Shown: positions 24,525 through 35,244 of the stretch, piece by piece | How the letters are laid out: every line of letters begins with the position of its first letter | Numbering within the stretch: position 1 is the stretch's first letter | Assembly (NCBI GenBank): GCA_900074885.1 | Contig: FJUW01000005.1 | Location: forward strand, 526,242 to 590,241 | Length of the DNA stretch: 64,000 nt | Origin: Rhynchosporium graminicola | Taxonomy: Eukaryota; Ascomycota; Leotiomycetes; Helotiales; Ploettnerulaceae | Direction of reading: 5' to 3' | Notes under the pieces: generated by a model | Seen by the model: only the letters and a program-made list of their open reading frames with translations | Database searches by the model: none | What the model was told of the DNA's origin: nothing | Position numbers and translations under genes: made by a program

Positions 24525-27109
24525 TTGCGTCAGTGAAAACTGTGTTTTAAAAGATTTTCTTTTGTTATTAAGCATTGCCTGCGGGTGGAAATGGAGTTAC
24601 GAAAATTTGACTTGTCGTCGGATAGATCTGGAATTGTGTATAATTTGTACGAGTATATACCACAGCGTAAACGTCTCGAAGCAATATATTTACTACTTGA
24701 GAGACTGCTCCTACTGCCTGGATCTAAATTCCGGCGTAAGCAAATCGAAGTCGCCTCTCCAAGCGGGCAAAGATCTTTGGCTGCGTAATTGAATGTTAGT
24801 TCTAGCTAAAATCTTTGCCCTGCCAAGTAGGTTCGGTCTTGAGTCAATGCATGGTTGACTTTTACACACACTACTACTACCTGAATAGAGGATAAATGCA
24901 AAGGATATTCCCCCGTACAAAGGATTTTGAAAATCATTAATTTTGATGGAAAAGTCGTGTCGCCTTTTGTTACGCTCAGTCAGTGGTCGCTCAGTCGCTC
25001 AGGCTGTGAAAGCGACGTGAGTGACCTGGTAGATTTTCCTCGCTGTGTGTAAACACTCCCAAATTCGTGCGTCAAGATTCAAGAGTAGCAAGTAAATCCG
25101 TAACAGATGAGAAAATGTGTTTAGAAAATCATTATCTGACATCACAATAAATCAATCCTGCTATTGTATGGTGTTCAATATGTGAAAGAAGGGATTATTT
25201 TCGAGGTCAAAATATACGCTTCTGCAAGTAGCGTCGTAAATGAGTCGAGTTGAGTCGAGTGTGAGGTTGTACTTAACTTACTTCAATCTTGATCGGAGTA
25301 TACTTCGAGTACTGCTCACTCATTATGTAGATTCTTTATAGCAGTACAAAGAGTAGTATTTATTCTAAGCTTACTTTTTTCGAAGGTAAAGGATACTTCT
25401 TCTGAGCCACAGCTAAATCGACATACGCTAAAATTCCATTGCCTCCACCTTGGCGATCATATCTATCAGCCACCACCAGCAATACTAATGAGTATATTCG
25501 GGCAAGGCGTTTAATACATATTATGACCTTTCATAATAATTTAATATGCTCCTGATTACCAAAATCGAAGCTATTCCAGACGTTGTAGGCGTGATGGTAG
25601 GCAGATGGATAGCTACAAACCCGGCACGCAAAGAGAGAGAGAGAGAAGTTATATACATATAGCATGTTATCAATCTATCATTCAGACATTATATAAAATG
25701 CTACTGTAGCTGGTAGATCTTTACTTTAGAGAGATATAATCAGAGGGGTGAAGGTAGATACTGAAGATGTAGAGTACGAAGACGATATTGATGATTTAGC
25801 ATAAAAAGTCTTTATCCCTAATTTACCCTCACTTTATGCTAAATTAATATTCTCCGAGTTTACCCCAAGTACAAAGTCCAAGTACTAAACTTTAATTTGA
25901 GATTGGCATACTCAACTAAACTCGACTCTTTACAGAGAGTTCTTGAGTAACTTTTATTACGCTGCTTGTAACGCTAAATTGCCCAGGACACTTCTTTTCG
26001 CACACCAAGTACTATAATCAACTGAATGGTGACTGACCATTTGTATTTCAATCGATAAGCTGTGAAACTAGTCACCAAGTATAGAAGGATAACCTTTAAC
26101 CTTTTCCCTACCTAGTTACATGAAGAGACGAACGTGCTTCTCGACTTCTTGACTTTTTGAAACGGGTGTAAAAATTTATTTGAATTATTCTTACAAAAGG
26201 TACTACTCTGTTCAACCACCTCTGATAGAGCTATCTTCATGTCGGTGGAATTTACCCCTAACCTGTCTTTCCCTTAGATACGAAGAGGACGAAGACGAAG
26301 ACAGTAAGAAAGTTGAGCCTAAGTCAAATGCTTAGCTCGCTCGACATACTGAGATTTTCGACTGATCGGAATTTGCGGGTCATTATTCCTGCTAAAAAGA
26401 GAGCGGCTTGGCAGACTATTGATAGAATTGAGAACCTAACCTGTCTCGTCTTACTTCATTGTCACCTGATCATATTTTCAGGTGCGGGCGAGATTTTAGT
26501 TAGAACCAACGTTCCGAAGCGAACTCATCAATTTAGCAAAGTGATCGCATACTCATATGAGTTTGAAGTAGGACGTTAGTAATGCCCTGTGGTAATTTTC
26601 CGACTTACACTTCGGACTATAGGATGTTTCGTAAAGTAATACTTTAAAGGTATAGAAATTTTTGATGATACTACGAGAGGTAATAGATCCTTGCTTTGCC
26701 GAAGACGAATTTGTCCAGCCTCAACCAAGAATATGACTATGGTAAATAAATGCTCGCGTAACAAATGAACCCGACAGTGCCACTGAAAAATTTAACCAGC
26801 CCTTTGCCGTCTTTATTCCTGTCCTTTATCATGAACTTCTCAATCACGTCGCTTATCCTCGCCGCCTTGATAGTCGCAATCATACTCTCCGCCATCGCAG
26901 AAGCTTCAATGCATGAACCTTGACCATCGCAATCGATGGAGGAACACCACATCCCGCTCCCGTGCTGCCTCGTGGTATTTGGGACCCACCAGAACCCAGT
27001 TCCACTAATCCATAGATCTAGTAGGTTTGTCCGAGCTATCTGTCGTCCCTTGATCGGACTCAAGCTCACTCACGAGTCATCGCGTCTTGGTAGCTCCCCT
27101 CTCCAAATC
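24525..27109. other. AT-rich intergenic with transposon debris
   Basis: Largely AT-rich and low in coding signal. It contains the truncated second copy of the TIR element (about 25405-25803). Frames at 26313-26579 (+) and 26737-27069 (-) are unsupported: the latter opens with GTG rather than ATG and matches no domain I recognise. Confidence 0.5.
25405..25803 (+). mobile_element. Truncated, diverged second copy of the TIR element
   Basis: Starts with agccacagctaaatcgacat, matching the left TIR of the element at 11856 (first base G to A), but carries only one AGCTAAATCGACATACG motif instead of two. Homology resumes at 25600-25803 against 12555-12750 of the first copy. Shared words include the 'gatagct..aacccgg' block, 'tatatagcat.ttatcaatctatca', 'atgctact.tagct' and 'gatgatttagcata'. 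The middle is shorter and no right TIR is found, so the 3' end is lost. Many differences are transitions. Confidence 0.8.
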
Positions 27110-29734
27110 TCAAGTACCGAGATACTGATCGTGGCATAGGTGAGGTGAATGGTCATCAGAGGCGAGCTCGAGGGTGTGATCGGCTTCGATGTTGATGAAG
27201 AATCCGATGTTGGAGGTATGCTTGGTGTTCTCATGGCTTGTGACGTTGTCGTAGAACTCGTCCGCTACTTGGTCTTCGTTGCAGACGAGTGCTTCTGCGC
27301 TTTCGAATTCTTTTCGTGTCTTGGCTTTTGCGACTTCCCTTTCGATCCGTTCAATTTTTTCGATTTCATTTTCCTCGCATCCTGCAGGAATACAGCCATC
27401 CAACTCGCTGTCCCATATTTCTCTGACGCGCTCCCAGTCCCTCATATGTTGATCATAGAATTTTCCGCCTCCAAATAGCCTGAAGTCTCTTCCAGGAAAT
27501 AAGTTCTTCGCTTCACCGTCGATCCACTGTCTAGGTAGAGTACGCTGGCGCAGGACTGAGGCTACTCGTTCATCAAAGCTTCTAGATGGTAAAATTCGAC
27601 GCCGACCATATCCTCAAGCGTGTTACAGACGTCAAGTAGCTCGCCGTCTGATAGTTCAGTAAACTTTCCTCGTTGCAGTTCTTCGATGAATTGCTTCCTC
27701 TGCTCATATCGTGTTGTATATTCCAACTCACAGTCAAGGAGCTCTGGTAATCCAGCAAATAGATCCTCATCAATAATATCCTGGATCTCGAATTGGGTAA
27801 AACCGGCCTTATCAAGAGCAGACATCCACAGCTCAGAGAGGTCTAGAAAACGGCCCAAACCAGTACATGATACTTGCCCGCTCGGTATGCCCAATCCACC
27901 TTCCACGAAACATTTAGGACAACATAGGAACCGTGGATCCATGCCGTGCCGTAACAAAATGACCAATCGATTGAACACACAATCGTGGAAAATCTTTTCC
28001 CTTCTCTCTGAAGCGAAGTACAATAGTATATGGATCTGACCCCTGAATTTGACCACCGAGGAACAACTGTGAACCCATTCATTTATAGGAGCATAATCCC
28101 GCTTAGCAGCTAGTTCTGACTGGAGCTTTGGTCCGTCCGGATCTGTCAAAATCCCAAGATCTTTTTCAAAAAAGTAGTTCTCATATTCGGGATTATCGAT
28201 GGTTACAGTGTTGTCGAAGAACCATTGCTGCTGCCCAAAAAGGACTTGATATAAGTACGATTCTGATAAACTAATGCTCAGATACCGACTACTCCCATGG
28301 AATGCATCTTCTGAGCTTTGCATAATCAACATTCTGGATGAGTCGGTCAGTACGTCTTCCAACCCGATCAGAGTTTGCCGCTTAAAGAGGCGTGAAAGAT
28401 CATGGACCGAATTATCTCTGAAGTGTCAGCCTGTCCTCCAAGAAAAGATATCAAAAACCTCAGAAAATCAAATACTTGCCGTGCATTAGGATTTGGAACG
28501 AAGAGCAGCTTATAAGCCACGATCTGAAACAACGGCCTCGCCCACGTATCACAGTCCGTGGGAGAAGCGAGGCCTTCACGAAACAGCCGTCGCACCTCAG
28601 CCAAGTCAAGCCGCCTACAAGCTTTCAATATTGGAGCATCATGGGGAACGGTATTATACGTCCTGAAAGTCTTGCAGAGACTTCCACCATACACCATACC
28701 GCTGTTACCTGAGTGATAAGTTATACCGCCCTGCCAGAATGGTATTTTGATTTTTACGTTGTATTTGGTAAATGTTGCGAGAGTTTTGGCTCAAATTTGG
28801 AAAGAACTGACTTGGGCGTCTCGTTATCTGGTTTGTATGGTCGTTGGACATCTCTGGTCCGATCTCAATGTCGAAAAAACGTGTTCGAAACACACTTTTA
28901 GACACAATCTTGTCTCGTAGATTCATGGCGGAGGAGCATGAAAACGACTCTTGGGACTCTTCGGGAGGCAGCTGTGGCCGTCTTGAAGGCTCCGGTTTCT
29001 TTTGTCCGATGTATAGGCCATCATATCCCGAGACTGCAAATTCTCGATAATGTCTCTGCAGACCTCGCTGAAGAACTGAGTCTAACATCGATTCAAGGGC
29101 GGAAAACTCGCCCACTCTTGCTTGTGAGAGATTGTGTATAGCTGGCACCACATTGGCAAGGTCGTTCCGAATACACGAAATGTTGCTGGCCAAATGCGCG
29201 AGAACATCGCCATGTCGGTACTGATGATTTCTAGCAGTCGAAAGAATAAGTACTGGAAAGCTTCTCTAGGTCAATGAGTGTAGCAACGGGATACTCACAT
29301 TATAATCTTCAGTTCAATGCCTATAACCAGAGTCTTCGCTCTCTCCACACAGATCAGCAACTCCGCTGCTTCCTTCTTCCGCACTGCACTTCCGACTCGT
29401 TCCTACCACCTTCCCTTGCCGATGCCAAAGTTCGTCGCATCCTGCTCAGTCTTGTTGCGCAATTCTTTCCAAAAGTCCACAAAAGTTGCCAAATCTTACG
29501 CTCCCCCTCAAAATCTACGTTCATATCCAAGCTCTTACACTTCGTGGGTGTGCCTCCGGTCTTCGCAGCAGTAGCCGAAAGCGACTCTAGCTCGGCTGCG
29601 AGAGATCGAATGTAGTTTGGGGCATCTTTGATAGCAGACAAGAATCCTTTGATGAAAAGGCCAGTCTTCGCGATCTGCCCTGTGTTCCAGATGAGACCCG
29701 CGATGCTGGCGGCTAGTCCTACAGCTTCAGCCAT
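27110..29734 (-). CDS. Fungal NLR/ankyrin-type N-terminal domain protein, six exons
   Basis: At first sight this is a set of broken frames, but six exons join with every phase agreeing: 29500-29734, 29299-29383, 28758-29230, 28459-28708, 27627-28417 and 27110-27561, for about 761 residues. The N-terminus (MAEAVGLAASIAGLI, then ELRKKEAAELL..VERAKTL) resembles the helical N-terminal domain of fungal STAND/ankyrin proteins. A middle segment APILKACRRLDLAEVRRLF..GLASP is like a single ankyrin unit. The remainder is a conserved-looking but unnamed C-terminal region ending after RDWERVREIWDSELDG. There is no P-loop, so it is not a complete NLR. Introns include a 41-bp (28418-28458, donor GTTTTT) and a 116-bp one (29384-29499, donor GTAAGA); these two are the least certain. 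The role is unknown; a self/non-self or signalling adaptor is possible. Confidence 0.72.
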
Positions 29735-30568
29735 CTTATCTCGTGCAAAGTGAGCGGTAACAATGTTTATTTCAGATCAGATGGAACTTTTTCCACGACC
29801 TAGTCGTTCTCTTTAGACAATATCTGTAGAAGGGAGAAATAATTGTGCGAGGCTGCCAGTGTCTGTGGGATAGCAGCCTAAAAGTCTGGGGAAACGAGAA
29901 CTGTGAGATATCATCCAAAATTCTGCATGGAGGCGCAAGGTTGGGCTGATCTTCAGGTTTCTCGCATGCTGATTCATTTGATTGGCTTAAGCTATTGATG
30001 GCCGGATTTTGGGCAGCCTGCTTCGTTGTCGAAGACTCCGCCATACAGACGACATCGTCCTCCTTCGTGGGCAGAAAACACAATTGCGCGAGAATATATC
30101 GCTTTTACTTGCATGATATTGCAATGCAATATCAGCGTATAATTTACATAAATCCAAAATGAATGTTTGCAAGATCATGCGACCCCTAGATCAAACTCCT
30201 CCGTGAACCAGAAATACTCTTTCAAGGGTAGGATTTGTGGCTTGGGAAAGTCTTTGTATGTTTTGTGATGTTTGTGGTACAAGGAGAGTTGGGGAGATGA
30301 TGTACGTTATTGTCACGAGATATTCCTTGAGGCCAAGCGCGGTCTGAGAATTAACACACTTACTTTGGTCCGGACATTGAAAATCATTCAACTGTTGTTC
30401 TCGCCAATCATTTCCATAGAATATCCAGAGACAGATGTCGACGTGCGAAGGAAAATTCGTTATGTATGCAATATGAGAAGAAAAACTATTCGGCACATCA
30501 TTTCTTCCCAATTCTCGTTTCCGCTAATGGCCTGCCTATACCCCTCCCAAAATATTAAAGAAAGGGCT
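29735..30568. other. Intergenic, 0.8 kb
   Basis: Promoter of the NLR-type N-domain gene and 3' flank of the hydrolase gene. A 103-codon minus-strand frame (29772-30083) has no features that support it. Confidence 0.5.
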
Positions 30569-31498
30569 TCATTCATGAATTCTGAGCCGTTGGCTTAGGA
30601 ATGCAAAGATATCATCCAGCATTGCTGGAGAATACCAATGATCCAAGCCTTCATACTCGATCATCTTTACATCACCCCCAACCAGCTCGATACAATTCCT
30701 TGCGTTCCTTCCCATCTCCACCGGAACTATGGCGTCGTCGATGCCGTGGCCTAGAAAGACCGGGATTTCTTGAAACACCATCCCAGCCTTGTCTTCCAAG
30801 TCGACCTGGTCTCTGAGAAACTGTACCGCTTGCGTCGATAAAGATCCCTTGTCCACTCTCTCTCCTTCGAACAGACTCCCACCCTCTTCATCATCGGAAA
30901 ATGATATTCCATCATCTTCAGCATCTGCAACCTTGCCTGTTGCAATCTCCTCAATCTGGGTTGCAAATGGTAAGTACCCACACATTCCTACCGTGGCAGC
31001 GAAGGGCTTGCCGTCCCAAGTGAGGAGCGAGGTCAAAGATGTTGCACAACCTTGGCTTAACCCCCATAGAACAACATTCTGCTCGCCAATGACGGCAATC
31101 TCTTTTTGAAGGATACCGTGGACGTATTTGCAGCTGGTGTGAAGTCCCGGCGTCATCAAATCCTGTCTGTTGTCAAAGTCATCCATCTTCCACCCATTAA
31201 CCCACTGATGGGTGTATGCTCTGCCGTACAGAGTTGCTCTTGTCCTAGAAGCCGTGAGAAAGACCAGTTTGGCGTGTGGAAAGGCTTTTTGGAGATTGCT
31301 TTTGGAAGTCGTCTCCATCTCAAGGAGAGGCGGAATCAATTTCTTCGCGGTAGAACCCCGACCGTGAAGTATCACGAAGGTCTGGCGGTGTTCTGACTGT
31401 GGCGAACTAATTTCTGGTTCTGGATATTGTCCGTTTGGAGTTCTCGGTTTCTTCTCCTTGAGGATGCCGCCGTTGGCGGGTTCCTGTGTGGAAGACAT
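30569..31498 (-). CDS. Alpha/beta hydrolase, phospholipase/carboxylesterase family
   Basis: Intronless, 309 residues. It belongs to the acyl-protein-thioesterase-like carboxylesterase family. The oxyanion segment FVILHGRGSTAKK is near residue 40. The nucleophile elbow GLSQG supplies the catalytic Ser. GHGIDDAIV supplies the Asp and GLDHWY the His, so the triad is intact. An acidic insert (DAEDDGISFSDDEEGG) sits in the lid region between nucleophile and Asp. No signal peptide is present, so it is probably cytosolic. The substrate cannot be told from sequence. The start is the first ATG of the frame. Confidence 0.9.
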   Translation of the reverse strand: MSSTQEPANGGILKEKKPRTPNGQYPEPEISSPQSEHRQTFVILHGRGSTAKKLIPPLLEMETTSKSNLQKAFPHAKLVFLTASRTRATLYGRAYTHQWVNGWKMDDFDNRQDLMTPGLHTSCKYVHGILQKEIAVIGEQNVVLWGLSQGCATSLTSLLTWDGKPFAATVGMCGYLPFATQIEEIATGKVADAEDDGISFSDDEEGGSLFEGERVDKGSLSTQAVQFLRDQVDLEDKAGMVFQEIPVFLGHGIDDAIVPVEMGRNARNCIELVGGDVKMIEYEGLDHWYSPAMLDDIFAFLSQRLRIHE

Positions 31499-32765
31499 TT
31501 TGATAGCTGATGAAAATAACTAAACTTGGCATTGTGTTGTGTTGTGTTGTTTGTGTGACTTTGATGACCGTCGTCGGGTGTGAAACTACTTATTTGGTTA
31601 AGGTGGGTTAGTCTTCGGCAGAACCGCCCATGGAAGATTCATGAAACTAGGCTGGATTGGGTTGGTCCCAGATCTTTCGATGGCATGGTGTAATGTCACC
31701 TGACCTCCACTAGCTTGCTTGCGCACAGACCTTTACTTCTATAGCTTTCTTTCAGAGGTCTCCAGACCTTCTCTATAATATATCTACGCTTCTTAAGAGG
31801 TTCAATCTCAGTACCTTTTCTCATGGTTGATTTGAAAGTGCAATAAAAACCTATCGAGGATAATTTACTGTCTAATTGTCTGGATTGTTGAATTTGCTCA
31901 ATTCGGCCTATCTAAGAGGTGCATGGTCACAGGAAAACCAGAGCTATACTCAGAAGTAGTGGTTGGGTCAATTTGCTTCGCAAATAACATCTATCTGCCC
32001 ATCGAAAGCTCTAGCTGCTGTACAATGTGAGTAGAGTTGTTATAAGATGAATTCTATCTTGTAAAAAGCAGTAACATATTTGGTGGGTCTCTTAGGGTCC
32101 TTCATAGAGCTCTCCTTGCGAGGCCTCTTCTTCCCATACGGACATTGCAACTTGATGACTTTTCATGTTTCCATGTGAGCTTCTTGGCCGCAAAAATGCT
32201 CTCAGGAGAGTTCGGCCAGAGACTTCAAAAGTAGCCTACTTCACATATTATATACACAGCGAGGTTCACGATTCTCGGTTCCTGGTCCCAGAACCAACCA
32301 CTAAGTCTCTGGACCTAATGTTTCAATACTGCGGATTCAAAAGGATTTAGGCATCCCGTCCGCTCTGCTAAACCCAAATCTAAGCTTCAGATCGGTGGAT
32401 TAGTAGTTGGGTGGGACCACTGGCGAATACCCAGTGTTGTGTATTCTCAATCTCTCAATCTTATCTTAGTTCTTAGTGGCTCTGTTCGTGAATCGAGACG
32501 TTTTCAGGTGCGACTGAGATGCTATTACATTGATAAATTATGAAATATCGCGAGCATATTTGGCTTCCGTCGCTACTCTGACGGACTGTATACTAACTTG
32601 CAACAAAGACGACGTGGTCTCTCTAGCCATCGACATCCATTTCCTCCACATGAACTTCTGGTGCTTTCGATTTCAGGATGATTTCGACTGAAATGGTTTT
32701 CTCATGTTCTGCCCATTCGATCCAAGCCTCCAGCATGTGCATGCATGCGTCAGGGTTGTGTCTTC
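31499..32765. other. Intergenic, 1.3 kb
   Basis: Promoter of the hydrolase gene with a TGTGT tandem run at 31532-31552. Otherwise nothing recognisable; a plus-strand 61-codon frame at 32165 is unsupported. Confidence 0.5.
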
Positions 32766-34479
32766 TTAGACCGAAGTGATCACTGCATTGGCTTGCTGCC
32801 AGTGCAGTATTGCATTGTCGAAAATTCGTTGGTCGACATACTCCATCCCAATATTTCGATAGCTATGTAAAGGTTTCAAGACATGTGTGTTCGACAGCCA
32901 GCTCTGGATATGCTTGGTACATCCCTTGTATGCATCAGTGCTGCATTCAGCCTCTAGCGTAGTAGTCTTTGCAGTCGCATCTCCAAAGTGTGATGCGGCC
33001 TTTTCAAATTGTCCTTCATCTGCTAATTCATATCCAATATCCTTGAAGCTTTCCATTTTTCGATCAACCACATTCTTTATCCATCTCCGCATCCTTTCTG
33101 AACAGTTTGCAGATGAACCACATACGGTCTTGTCGCCTTTTCGTGCACTTTGATTGACTCGGTCTAAACACTACTCGAGGTACGGGATAGCTTCGTCGAA
33201 ACTTCCCTGATCTGCGTAGCTGAAAGCGATAGCCTTGCACTTGTCTGTTCCCACCGTCGCTATCCAGCGTCTTATTCTCCTCTCAATCTTATTGGCAGGG
33301 GAGTTTTCTTCTCCTACATGCAGTCGTAGCTCCGAAACAGCTTGCTCAAAGTGTGTAGTAGCCTCGTCAAAACATCCCTGGTCTGCGTATCCGAAACCGG
33401 TTGCCCTACACTTGTCCGTTTTTACAGTCGTTATCCAGCTCCGTATCTTGCCCACACTTAAATTAAGAGAATCATCATTTTCCTTCCGTACTCGTTCAAT
33501 CTTGGAAATTGCCATCTCAAAGTGAGATATAGCCTCGTCGAAAAGTCCTTGTCTGGAGTAGCAGAATCCCAGGTCTGTGCACCTGGACATAGAATATTTG
33601 TGCCCAGGGCCTAATGTTTCAACATTGAGAACGTAACACTTTGCGTACCATGATGCAGCTTCTCTCTTCCTGCCCTTGTCCTGTGCGATGTCTCTTAACC
33701 TTGACATGATATCTACTCGGCGATTAGAATCCAAGAAAGCTTCTTGATGACGAAGCAGATCTTGAAGAATATCCTCGCGCTCAGCTACTCGACCTTAGAG
33801 TCTTCTTGTGTCAGCTAGCTCATAATAGTAGCCGTCGGATCCTCTTGTCTTGACATCAATCAAATAAGACTGTCTTTCGCTGATATAGTTGAGCAAGGAT
33901 TCAGGCTCTGCATATCGCGCGGTCGATTTTAAAATCCGGACAAGGGGAACCTAAGTGTTGTGTTTGGCCTGTCTATCGGCCTCGTTCGACGTGGAATAGC
34001 CAGACTTTTGGGGCCCAAAATGTAACGATATGCGTAGTAGCTGCTCGCTGTGAAAGTGTTCATCTTTACCATTGAGTGAATGCGCTAGATTTTCCATTGT
34101 ATCCAAGCACCTTGTGTTCCTCAGCCCGAACTTGTTCAGCATTTTTTGCAGTAACTCCCGATCCATTTTCTGCCCGCTGGATTTCGCCACATTTCCCGAG
34201 TATTTTAGACATAATTTTTCTTGAAAAGATTGTCAATTAATGGTCTGCATCAGACTGAAACAGACGCAACAATCTTCCGTGTAAGTCCTGATGCATATCT
34301 TGAGCTTCCATATATCGTCCTTGGCGGGCGACATAGTTAACGACCCGCAGGTAAGCCTTAATCGTTTCAAGCGGCCTCAAATGTCGGCCGTGTAGCTTTG
34401 CTTTCACAATTCGACGATACCAGAGCTCTGCCAATTGGTAATCTTGCAGACTGAAATGGTGGTCTGCAGCTAACCACAT
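32766..34479 (-). pseudogene. TPR-repeat protein gene with in-frame stop codons
   Basis: A minus-strand frame encodes tandem helical repeats of about 56 residues. Recurrent units have the pattern 'I.SWI..V.TDKC.A..F.YADQG.FDEA..HFE.A', and four are visible between 33540 and 32790. The same frame is cut by TAG at 33951-33953, TAA at 33795-33797 and TAG at 33171-33173, with coherent repeat-like protein on both sides of each and no frameshift between them. Each stop is one C-to-T change from a Gln codon (CAG or CAA). A 46-bp intron linking the 34479 and 34190 frames fits in phase. The 5' part above 34480 is too degraded to model. The protein was probably a TPR-type scaffold; the present copy looks dead. 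Confidence 0.72.
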
Positions 34480-35244
34480 GCTATCGAATGGTGCGAATGA
34501 GATGATATAGATAGCTGGAGCATGGAGAGGAATGGGCAGTCTGAGAGGTGGATGTGAGCTTTGTTTGCCGGACAGGAGACGATAGAATGCGTCGCTGAAT
34601 GCAATTGGATCGATTCAGCGTCAACGAGAGACGCTTCTTCTTGGACTGTGCACGTGTACTTTGATAGAGGGAGCCAATTCTATGAAGCAACAAGATAACC
34701 TCGAATACTTCAATCTGTGATAAACCGTGAAAAATCCTACACAGTCAGATCGCAATGTGCAAATCAAGGGTAAGTGAGCGACTCACTCATATGGCACTTG
34801 CCAATGTGCATGGGCAAATAAGTGTCAAGCACAGGCGACGCTGGCCGGATTTGAAACATTGAATTATGTTAGGTCTTGGGTCTTGCAAAACTAGACTACT
34901 TAAATACATACCACACCTTGCCTCTTACTCAAGGCTCCCCCCAACTATATACAGGCGAACAAAAGAAATAGTATATATAAATTATGTGAACATGGGTATC
35001 ATACACTCATCTATGGAACTGTGAACATTAAGGCGTTATGCGATGCGATCCAACCGGGCGATTAAGAAATGGATATCATTAGGAAATCTCGAAATCAAGT
35101 AGCCACCGGCGATTCGCTTGCTCCCTTTAACTTTTGACACCTGCAATGCTTCTCTTCTCTTCTCGATCTTTCTCTTTCTCTCAGGTTTCCAAGCTAGAGC
35201 TTGGCATTTCGCTCGGGATGGAGTGTGGTAGTAATGAGAAAAGC
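34480..35244. other. Degraded 5' part of the TPR gene and spacer
   Basis: 34480-34690 is open in two minus-strand frames and may include the lost N-terminus of the TPR gene, but I could not assemble it. The rest is the 3' flank of the kinesin gene. Confidence 0.4.

Noticed and set aside
26737..27069. 110-codon minus-strand frame with a few cysteines
   Set aside because: It opens with GTG, has no signal peptide and no recognised family.
27562..29383. Frame changes and stops suggesting a pseudogene in the NLR-type N-domain locus
   Set aside because: Five GT-AG introns remove every stop and all phases match end to end, so an intact spliced gene is the simpler reading.
29299..29450. Alternative 35-bp intron in exon 1 of the NLR-type gene
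   Set aside because: Too short and it leaves an in-frame TAG; the 116-bp intron 29384-29499 fits donor, acceptor, phase and the family motif.
33171..33953. Stop-codon reassignment or readthrough explaining the TPR stops
   Set aside because: All other genes here end at ordinary TAA/TAG/TGA codons and read normally, so nonsense mutation is more likely.
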